Both the position numbers and the translations under genes were made by a program. From an uncultured Lachnospiraceae bacterium (lineage in GTDB: Bacteria; Bacillota; Clostridia; Lachnospirales; Lachnospiraceae): DNA of 13,335 bases. The DNA is taken from NCBI GenBank assembly GCA_947176785.1, contig CAMWSA010000052.1:1-13335 (forward strand), in the 5' to 3' direction. Shown piece after piece: positions 6,762-13,100 of the stretch; within the stretch, counting starts at the first letter, position 1; each line of letters opens with the position of its first letter. The notes under the pieces were generated by a model. That model saw only the letters and a program-made list of their open reading frames with translations, was not told where the DNA came from and searched no databases.

Positions 6762-9254
6762 TTATAATACCTTTACTTTGTCCAAGTGCCAGATTTCGTC
6801 CACATACTGCTGGATCGTCCTGTCGGAGGTAAACTTGCCGGAGCAGGCCACGTTCAGGATGGCGCTCTTTGCCCAGCCGGCCTCATCCTTATAGGCGGCC
6901 TCCACCTTCTTCTGCGCTTCCGCATATGCCTTGAAGTCCTTCAGGATAAAATAGGTATCGGCCCTGGAGGTACTCTGGGTGTTCAACAGGGAGTTGTACA
7001 GGTGCCTGAACATCTCCGTGTCCTGAGAATAGGTGCCGTTGATCAGCTGCATCAGCACCTTGCGGATATCCTGGTCGCTGTTGAAGATTTCCATGGGATT
7101 GTAGCCGCCGTGGTTCTCGTAGCTTATAACCTCGTCGGAGGACAGGCCGAAGATAAAGGCGTTCTCCTCCCCAACCTCCTCCACGATCTCCACGTTGGCA
7201 CCGTCCATGGTGCCCAGGGTCAGGGCACCGTTTAACATGAACTTCATGTTGCCCGTACCGGAAGCCTCCTTGCTGGCGGTGGAAATCTGCTCGGACACAT
7301 CCGCCGCGGCAAAGATAATCTCTGCGTTGGACACATTGTAATTCTCGATAAATACCACCTTGATCTTGCCGCCGATGGAGGCGTCGTTGTTGATCACATC
7401 CGCCACGGAGGTGATCAGCTTGATGGTCAGCTTGGCGTTGCGGTAGCCCGCCGCCGCCTTGGCGCCAAAGATAAAGGTTCTGGGATAGAACTCCATATCC
7501 GGGTGTTCCTTGATCTCGTTGTATAAGTACATCACATGCAGTATATTCAAAAGCTGCCTCTTGTACTCATGCAGACGCTTCACCTGCACGTCGAAGATGG
7601 AGCGGGGATCTACCTCCACGCCGTTATGCTCCAGAATATATTTTGCCAGGCGCACCTTATTCTGATACTTGATGTTCATAAATTCCTGCTGGGCCTTGGC
7701 ATCGTCCGCATAGACCTTCAGCCTGCCGATCTGGGGCAGATCCGTGATCCACTCGTTGCCGATGTGGTCAGTCACCCAGTCCGCCAGCAGCGGATTGCCA
7801 TGCAGCAAAAAGCGCCGCTGGGTAATGCCGTTGGTCTTGTTGTTGAAGCGCTCCGGGAACATCTCGTAGAAGTCCTTAAGCTCCTGGTTCTTCAGGATCT
7901 CTGTGTGCAGCCTTGCCACGCCGTTGACAGAATAGCCGGACACGATAGCCAGATGGGCCATCTTCACCTGTCCGTCATAAATAATCGCCATCTTGCGGAT
8001 CTTGTCCTGGACATTGACGCCAGGCACATTGTTGTATTTCTTCTCGATCTCGAGGATAAATCTGCGGTTGATTTCCTCCACAATCTGATAAATCCTGGGC
8101 AGCAGCCGGGAGAACAGTTCAATGGGCCATTTCTCCAACGCCTCGGCCATGATGGTGTGGTTGGTATAAGCGCAGGTCCTGGTGGTCACTGTCCACGCCT
8201 CGTCCCAGGTCAGATAGTATTCATCCATCAGTATGCGCATCAACTCTGCGATCGCCACCGTGGGGTGGGTATCGTTGAGCTGGAAAGTCACTTTCTCATA
8301 AAACCTGCGGATATCGCTGTGGGTGCGCATATATTTTGCCACGGCCTCCTGCACGGAAGCGGAGATAAAGAAGTACTGCTGCTTTAAGCGCAGTTCCTTG
8401 CCCGCATAGTGGTTGTCGTTGGGGTAGAGTACCTCCACGATATTTCTCGCCAGGTTCTCCTGCTCCACGGCCTTCTGGTAATCGCCCTTGTCAAAGGAGT
8501 CCAGCTGAAAGCATACCACCGGCTCCGCGTCCCAGATCCGCAGGGTGTTCACGATGTGGTTGCCATAGCCCACGATGGGCAGGTCAAAGGGGATGGCATT
8601 GACGGACTGGTAGCCCGCCTGAGAGAAATACTCCCTGCCGTTCTCGTCCCGGGATACAGTCACATAGCCGCCGAATTTTACCTCCTTTTTATATTCGGGC
8701 CTGCGCAGTTCAAAGGGATTGCCGTCCACCAGCCAGTTGTCCGGCACTTCGATCTGGTAGCCGTCCCGGATCTGCTGTTTGAACATGCCGTAGCGGTAGC
8801 GGATGCCGCAGCCGTAGGCGGGATAGCCCAGGGTAGCCAGAGAGTCCAGAAAGCATGCTGCCAGACGGCCCAGGCCGCCGTTGCCCAGCGCCGCATCCGG
8901 CTCCTGATCCTCCACAACATTCAGATCCAGCCCCAGCTCCTCCAGAGCTTCCTTGGCCTCCTTGTAGGCCATCATATTGATCAGGTTGTTGCCCAGGGCA
9001 CGGCCCATCAGAAACTCCATGGACAGGTAATACACCGTCTTGGCGTCCTGCTTTTCATAGGCTTTCTGGGTGTCCATCCAGTCTTCCACGATCTGATCCT
9101 TAATGGCGTAGGAAACCGCCTGGAAGATCTGCTGGGGGCTGGCCTCGTCCAGATTCTTGCGGTACAGGGTTTTTGTATTGTACTGCACACTCCTCTTAAA
9201 AAGCTCCTTGTCAAACTTCAGCTTCTTGGTTGTAGTGGTACTCGTCATGCTCAT
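6762..9254 (-). CDS. glgP: glycogen/starch (maltodextrin) phosphorylase
   Basis: 830 residues, normal length for the GT35 family. It removes glucose-1-phosphate from the non-reducing ends of alpha-1,4-glucans using pyridoxal phosphate. Visible motifs: YYLSMEFLMGRALGNN near 75-90, EPDAALGNGGLGRLAACFLDS near 118-138, QLNDTHPTVAIAELMR in the middle, FDVQVKRLHEYKRQLLN, NYNVSNAEII, and EASGTGNMKFMLNG with the PLP lysine at Lys671. ATG 9254 has AAAGGAG about 8 bases upstream; a second ATG two codons in is less well spaced. It is transcribed from the promoter at 9389-9417, with a leader of about 130 nt. No glycogen synthesis or debranching gene is beside it in this window. No convincing terminator follows: the stop codon overlaps a 14-bp AT-rich palindrome (6752-6765), with a T-rich stretch some 20 bases later. 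Confidence 0.97.
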   Translation of the reverse strand: MSMTSTTTTKKLKFDKELFKRSVQYNTKTLYRKNLDEASPQQIFQAVSYAIKDQIVEDWMDTQKAYEKQDAKTVYYLSMEFLMGRALGNNLINMMAYKEAKEALEELGLDLNVVEDQEPDAALGNGGLGRLAACFLDSLATLGYPAYGCGIRYRYGMFKQQIRDGYQIEVPDNWLVDGNPFELRRPEYKKEVKFGGYVTVSRDENGREYFSQAGYQSVNAIPFDLPIVGYGNHIVNTLRIWDAEPVVCFQLDSFDKGDYQKAVEQENLARNIVEVLYPNDNHYAGKELRLKQQYFFISASVQEAVAKYMRTHSDIRRFYEKVTFQLNDTHPTVAIAELMRILMDEYYLTWDEAWTVTTRTCAYTNHTIMAEALEKWPIELFSRLLPRIYQIVEEINRRFILEIEKKYNNVPGVNVQDKIRKMAIIYDGQVKMAHLAIVSGYSVNGVARLHTEILKNQELKDFYEMFPERFNNKTNGITQRRFLLHGNPLLADWVTDHIGNEWITDLPQIGRLKVYADDAKAQQEFMNIKYQNKVRLAKYILEHNGVEVDPRSIFDVQVKRLHEYKRQLLNILHVMYLYNEIKEHPDMEFYPRTFIFGAKAAAGYRNAKLTIKLITSVADVINNDASIGGKIKVVFIENYNVSNAEIIFAAADVSEQISTASKEASGTGNMKFMLNGALTLGTMDGANVEIVEEVGEENAFIFGLSSDEVISYENHGGYNPMEIFNSDQDIRKVLMQLINGTYSQDTEMFRHLYNSLLNTQSTSRADTYFILKDFKAYAEAQKKVEAAYKDEAGWAKSAILNVACSGKFTSDRTIQQYVDEIWHLDKVKVL

Positions 9255-9388
9255 TCTCTTTCTCCTTTTCTGCTTGCGTCTACGGGCAATTTACAATTTG
9301 CCTCCCACCGCAAAGCGACATGCGTTTTTGCCCTACGGGACTGCTTACACAATCGCCAGATGCGTTTTTAATTGATTTGCAGCTATAT
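9255..9388 (-). promoter_or_regulatory. glgP 5' leader with a repeated 10-mer
   Basis: Minus-strand AAAAACGCAT occurs twice, at 9360-9369 and 9320-9329, 40 bases apart. The second copy is followed by small possible hairpins: GGCAA/TTGCC with an 8-base loop, and CCC-GTA-GGG upstream of it. No T-run follows these hairpins, and no known riboswitch is recognised. The function, if any, is unknown. Confidence 0.3.
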
Positions 9389-9417
9389 ATTATACCAAAT
9401 ATTCCCGGCAATGCCAA
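9389..9417 (-). promoter_or_regulatory. glgP: vegetative-type promoter for glgP
   Basis: Minus-strand TTGGCA (9412-9417), a 17-base spacer and a perfect TATAAT (9389-9394), embedded in an AT-rich stretch. The expected start is near 9382. The stop codon TAA of the upstream XRE ORF lies within the TATAAT box, so that ORF's 3' end and this promoter share DNA. Confidence 0.8.
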
Positions 9418-9623
9418 CTGTTTTTGCATATCTTCGGATTTTTTCTTACGCCTGGAATATTGCAAACCGGCTGCATAAAGGACAGTTTCGGCATATCATT
9501 GCCACATTCCCATTTGCTCACGGTTTTATCGCTGATGCCAAGAATATCCGCAAATTGCCTCTGGGTCAAATTCTGTCTCTTTCTCATTTCCGCGATAAAT
9601 CTGCCGATTTTGACTTGATTCAT
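9390..9623 (-). CDS. short XRE-family helix-turn-helix protein, probably truncated
   Basis: 77 residues. Residues 5-50 form a clear XRE helix-turn-helix: IGRFIAEMRKRQNLTQ, then FADILGISDKTVSKWE, then MPKLSF. Family members continue into a short leucine-rich helix and usually a longer C-terminal region. Here the sequence after residue 55 (NIPGVRKN...) keeps the register of that helix but loses its hydrophobic pattern, and it stops at residue 77 inside the glgP -10 box. ATG 9623 has AAAGGCGG about 8 bases upstream. It may be a small functional repressor or the remnant of a longer regulator whose 3' part was lost when the present glgP promoter region arose. It sits between the small-peptide locus and glgP, so it could regulate either; there is no direct evidence. 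Confidence 0.6.
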   Translation of the reverse strand: MNQVKIGRFIAEMRKRQNLTQRQFADILGISDKTVSKWECGNDMPKLSFMQPVCNIPGVRKNPKICKNSWHCREYLV

Positions 9624-9655
9624 GCCTACACCGCCTTTCTATAGAAAACAGAATA

Positions 9656-9670
9656 TGATAAGCGCTTACA
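9656..9670. promoter_or_regulatory. palindrome resembling a catabolite-response (cre) site
   Basis: TAAGCGCTTA (9659-9668) is a perfect palindrome, flanked as TGA...CA. It resembles the CcpA cre consensus but has one base too many on one side: 12 of 14 positions fit when aligned on the right half. It lies just upstream of the XRE gene start, within that gene's probable promoter, and about 250 bp from the glgP promoter. It could equally be an operator of the XRE protein itself. Confidence 0.25.
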
Positions 9671-9740
9671 AAATCACACCCACGAACCGTAGAATCAGCC
9701 TGAATGCCTGGATTGGATAATCGCTTGGCGAAGAAAAATG

Positions 9741-9769
9741 TTGACGTATCCCTGCCGGAGTGATAAGAT
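9741..9769 (+). promoter_or_regulatory. plus-strand promoter for the antisense RNA
   Basis: TTGACG (9741-9746), a 17-base spacer and TAAGAT (9764-9769). This is the only good plus-strand promoter noted in the window, and it points at the terminator at 9832-9871. The expected transcription start is near 9776. Confidence 0.7.
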
Positions 9770-9775
9770 GAACAT

Positions 9776-9871
9776 ATAAAAGGGCGTTATCGTAAAACAA
9801 CGGTTCGCCTGGTGGATAGTTACTTAATCAGAAAAGCAACCACTACTTTGACGGGCGGCGGTTGCTTTTTT
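9776..9871 (+). ncRNA. putative antisense antitoxin RNA, about 95 nt
   Basis: It is bounded by the promoter at 9741-9769 and by a hairpin ending in TTTTTT at 9866-9871. No ribosome binding site plus ORF is apparent inside, so it is probably non-coding. Its last ~30 nt are complementary to the final nine codons, stop and 3' end of the small hydrophobic peptide gene on the other strand. Its 5' part carries GTTATC...CGGTTCGCC, which also occurs, in the same sense, near the 5' end of the peptide mRNA. The expected role, by analogy with RatA and SR4-type RNAs, is to pair with the toxin mRNA and block translation or promote decay. Both ends are predicted only. Confidence 0.6.
9832..9871. terminator. 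bidirectional terminator shared by peptide mRNA and antisense RNA
   Basis: AAAAGCAACC (9832-9841) pairs with GGTTGCTTTT (9860-9869), a 10-bp stem with an 18-base loop. Plus-strand transcripts end in TTTTTT, minus-strand transcripts in TTTTC. The peptide stop codon (9843-9845) lies in the loop next to the stem, and the peptide's last codons form the other side of the hairpin. Confidence 0.8.
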
Positions 9872-9974
9872 GATCTTCTTTCTTAGCAGTCTGTCTGATA
9901 TCAATAACCGTTACTATAATGCTGATAACTGTCACTATGATACCGACGATCCCCACTATTATTCCGACCATCAT
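9843..9974 (-). CDS. small hydrophobic peptide, putative type I toxin
   Basis: 43 residues, too short for routine gene calling. It starts MMVGIIVGIVGIIVTVIS: residues 3-24 form one strongly hydrophobic membrane helix with Gly4, Gly8 and Gly11 on a possible packing face. A charged tail follows (Arg27, Lys31, Lys32, Glu33, Asp34, ending KSNRRPSK). This layout is that of Firmicute type I toxins (TxpA, BsrG, Fst and holin-like groups), which insert in the inner membrane; I recognise the architecture, not a specific orthologue. Either ATG at 9974 or 9971 could start it; GGGAAAGG lies about 8 bases upstream of 9974. The mRNA is predicted from the extended -10 promoter near 10092 to the bidirectional terminator, whose hairpin includes the end of the gene. 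A better ribosome site upstream serves another short ORF (9901-10002). A regulatory or housekeeping membrane peptide is the alternative. Confidence 0.68.
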   Translation of the reverse strand: MMVGIIVGIVGIIVTVISIIVTVIDIRQTAKKEDQKSNRRPSK

Positions 9975-10002
9975 ATGTATTCCTTTCCCTTATTTTCCAC
10001 AT
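9901..10002 (-). CDS. short leader ORF overlapping the toxin gene in another frame
   Basis: 33 codons starting at ATG 10002, directly after GGAGGTGAT, a nine-base perfect match to the 16S anti-Shine-Dalgarno sequence with ideal spacing. The product (MWKIRERNTYDG...) is hydrophilic, rich in Tyr, Ser, Asn and Arg, and resembles no family I know. It overlaps the first 24 codons of the hydrophobic peptide, which starts 28 bases downstream in a different frame. The likely meaning is a translated leader whose translation opens or limits the toxin start, as mok does for hok. The ribosome site is seen; the coupling is inference. The product itself may have no function. Confidence 0.35.
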   Translation of the reverse strand: MWKIRERNTYDGRNNSGDRRYHSDSYQHYSNGY

Positions 10003-10031
10003 GTATCACCTCCGCTGACACTGGAAGTTCT

Positions 10032-10049
10032 CAAAATGTACTCATTTTG
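10032..10049 (-). promoter_or_regulatory. hairpin in the toxin mRNA 5' leader
   Basis: CAAAATG and CATTTTG form a perfect 7-bp stem with a 4-base loop, about 20 bases upstream of the GGAGGTGAT ribosome site. Just 5' of it a GCG/CGC stem with an AAA/UUU extension can form over 10051-10066. Stable 5' structures are common in type I toxin mRNAs. Confidence 0.5.
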
Positions 10050-10091
10050 GCAAAGGCGAACCGCTTTACGTTTTGATAACACCCCTCAAAG

Positions 10092-10120
10092 ATTATAACA
10101 GAAATCTCTGCTACATGGAA
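10092..10120 (-). promoter_or_regulatory. extended -10 promoter for the toxin mRNA
   Basis: Minus-strand TGT directly followed by TATAAT (10092-10097) makes a TGn extended -10 box. The -35 position (TTCCAT, 10115-10120, 17-base spacer) is poor, as is usual with extended -10 promoters. The start would be near 10085, giving a leader of about 110 nt before the peptide. Confidence 0.65.
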
Positions 10121-10155
10121 TCCCCTTTTTATATTGGGATAAAAAGATTGTTAAG

Positions 10156-10190
10156 AAAAGCAGCGGCTCATAACCCGCCGCCGCTTTTTT
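10156..10190 (-). terminator. ileS: ileS terminator
   Basis: Minus-strand AAAAGCGGCGGC (10177-10188) pairs with GCCGCTGCTTTT (10156-10167): 12 pairs with one G-U, followed by a T-rich run. It begins 11 bases after the ileS stop. The plus strand also ends in TTTTTT, so it may block traffic both ways and insulate the small-peptide locus from ileS. Confidence 0.88.
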
Positions 10191-10198
10191 ACCCCTGC

Positions 10199-13100
10199 TT
10201 AAATTTTCTCCAGGCTGATGGTCACGGCCTCGCCGTTCACGTTCCACTCCCTGGATACTCCATAGGAGACATCCGCCGTCAACTCCTCCGCCAGCACCTT
10301 GCCGCAGATGGCCTCCCGGTTGCTCTCCGCAATATCGGAAAGTCTGGCGTTGCCGCCCAGGGATACCCGGATGTGGTCCATGACCTCAAAGCCCGCGTCC
10401 TTGCGCATGGTCTGGATCTTGCTGATGATCTCGTAGACAAAGCCCTCCTCGATCAACTCCTCCGTCAAATTGGTGTCCAGCACCACGGTCATACGGTTGT
10501 CCTCCTGGGACACATAGCCCTCCTTCTGAGCCATGCTGATCAGCAGGTCTTCCTCGGTGAGTTCCACTGCCACGCCGCTTACATCAAAGGCCAGTTTCCC
10601 GTTCTCTTTCAGTTCATCCATAGCGGCGTTACCATCCAGAGATGCCAGCGCCTTCTGAATGCCGCCCAGCTGCTTGCCGTATTTGGGGCCCACGGTGCGA
10701 AGCTGGGGCTTGAAGCTGTAGGAGGTGAACTCACGCACATCGTCGGCAAAGACCACTTCCTTTACATTCAACTCATCCCTAATGATATCGGTGTAGAACT
10801 CATCCAGTCGGAAATCCGCCTTGATGTACATTCTGCCGATGGGCTGGCGGTTCTTGATGGCCGCGTCGTTGCGGCAGGCACGGCCCATGACCACCACGGC
10901 CAGCACATGCTCCATGGACTCCTCCAGGGCCTTGTTGATCATCCCGGCGTGTACCTGGGGGAAGTCGCACAGGTGGATGCTCTCCGGAGCCGTTTCGTCG
11001 ATGCCGCGCACCAGGTTCTGGTAGATATCCTCCGTCATGAAGGGAATCATGGGGGCCGCGGCCTTGCAGATAGTCACCAGCGCCGTGTACAGGGTCATAT
11101 AGGCGTTTATCTTGTCCTGCTCCATGCCCTTGGCCCAGAAACGCTCCCGGCTGCGGCGCACATACCAGTTGCTCATCTCGTCCACGAACTCCTCCAGAGC
11201 CTTGGCAGCCTCGGGAATCCGGTACTTGTCCAGGTTCTCGTCCACCTCGCCCACCACAGTGTTTAATTTGGACAATAACCACTTGTCCATAACCGGCAAT
11301 TTGTCGTACTCCAGTGTATACTTGGTGGCATCAAAATTGTCAATATTCGCATACAGCACATAAAACGCATAGGTATTCCACAGCGTACCCATAATCTTCC
11401 GCTGTCCCTCCTGCACGATCTTGCCGGAGAAGCGCTTGGGCAGCCAGGGGGCGCAGCTGCTGTAAAAATACCACCTGATGGCGTCCGCGCCGTACTGGGC
11501 CAGGGCCTCAAAGGGATCCACCGCATTGCCCTTGCTCTTGCTCATCTTCTGGCCGTTCTCGTCCTGCACATGGCCCAGCACAATGACGTTCTCATAGGGG
11601 GCCTTGTTAAAGAGCAGCGTGGACTCCGCCATCAGGGAGTGGAACCATCCCCTGGTCTGGTCCACGGCCTCGGAAATAAACTGGGCCGGGAACTGCTTCT
11701 CAAACACTTCCTTATTCTCAAAGGGATAATGATGCTGCGCAAAGGGCATGGCTCCGGAGTCAAACCAGCAGTCCAGGACCTCGGGCACACGCTTCATCTC
11801 GCCGCCGCACTTGGGACAGGCATAGGTCACTTCGTCGATATAGGGACGGTGCAGTTCCACCTTGGCGGCATCGGGCTTTCCAGCCTTATCCGCCAGTTCC
11901 CGGCGGCTGCCGATACACTCCTGGTATCCGCAGGTACACTCCCAGATATTCAGCGGCGTGCCCCAGTAGCGGTTGCGGGAAATGGCCCAGTCCTGGATGT
12001 TCTCCAGCCAGTTTCCAAAGCGCCCTGTGCCGATGGACTCGGGAATCCAGTTCACCGTGTTGTTGTTGCGGATCAGATCCTCCTTGATGGCAGTCTCCCT
12101 GATATACCAGGACTCCCTTGCATAGTAGATCAGCGGGGTATCGCATCTCCAGCAGTGCGGATAATCATGTTCAAACTTTGGAGCGTCGAAGAGCTTGCCC
12201 TCGGCATCCAGATCCTTTATAATCCGGGGATCCGCCTTTTTCACAAAAATGCCGCCGTAGGGGGTCTCGTCTGTAAGCTGCCCCTTACCGTCCACGAACT
12301 GCACGAAGGGCAGATCATATTTGCGGCCCACGTTGGCATCGTCCTCACCGAAGGCCGGCGCTATGTGTACGATGCCGGTGCCGTCCGACATGGTGACATA
12401 GTTGTCGCAGGTCACAAAGAATCCCTTCTTGCCCTGCCTGGCAGCCGCCTCTCCGGCGCAGGCAAACAGAGGCTCGTACTCCTTGTGCTCCAGATCCCTG
12501 CCCACATAAGTCTCCAGCACCTCGTAGGCCGGAGTCTCTTCAGCGGCCAGCTTGCCCAGTACACTGTCCAGCAGGGCCTGGGCCATATAATAGGTATAGC
12601 CGTCCGCCGCCTTCACCTTGCAATAGGTCTCTTCCGGGTTCATACACAGGGCCACATTGGAGGGCAGGGTCCAGGGCGTGGTGGTCCATGCCAGGAAATA
12701 GGCGTCCTCTCCCGTCACTTTAAAGCGAACCACGGCGGAGCGCTCTTTCACGGTCTTGTAGCCCTGGGCCACCTCCTGGGCGGACAGAGGGGTACCGCAG
12801 CGGGGACAGTAGGGGACGATCTTAAAGCCCTTGTACAGCAGGCCCTTGTTCCAGATCTCCTTAAGCGCCCACCACTCGGACTCGATGAAATCGTCGTGGT
12901 AGGTCACGTAAGGGTCGTCCATATCCGCCCAGAAGCCCACGGTGCCGGAGAAATCCTCCCACATGCCCTTGTATTTCCAGACGCTCTCCTTACATTTGTC
13001 GATGAAGGGCTCCAGTCCATAAGCCTCAATCTGCTCCTTGCCGTCCAGACCCAGAAGCTTTTCAACCTCGATCTCCACCGGCAGGCCGTGGGTGTCCCAG

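Larger units (their letters stand above)
9786..10080. repeat. imperfect inverted repeat bounding the peptide/antisense locus
   Basis: The left copy is at 9786-9809 and the right copy, inverted, at 10055-10080. Both read GTTATC, then a variable A-rich 9-11 bases, then CGGTTCGCC. Because the promoters converge, the two RNAs each carry this block in the same sense, just after their predicted starts. Confidence 0.6.

Noticed and set aside
6721..6765. AT-rich palindrome at the glgP stop followed by a T-rich stretch, as a terminator
   Set aside because: The 14-bp ATAAGATATCTTAT palindrome has no GC stem and no loop and lies about 20 bases from the T-run. This is too weak to call.
7536..9371. Two long plus-strand ORFs (283 and 320 codons) inside glgP
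   Set aside because: Both are mirror frames of a certain gene, with no recognisable domain.
9870..10076. 68-codon plus-strand ORF opposite the small hydrophobic peptide
   Set aside because: It has no ribosome site or domain and runs antisense through the toxin leader. The minus-strand reading explains promoter, hydrophobic helix and terminator far better.
9624..10198. tRNA, CRISPR or riboswitch in the largest gap
   Set aside because: No cloverleaf, no repeat-spacer pattern and no known aptamer motif was found. The GGTTCGCC blocks are not in a T-arm context.
10073..11266. 397-codon plus-strand ORF over the ileS 3' end
   Set aside because: It is the mirror frame of ileS, crosses the ileS terminator, and has low-complexity His/Leu-rich translation and no ribosome site.
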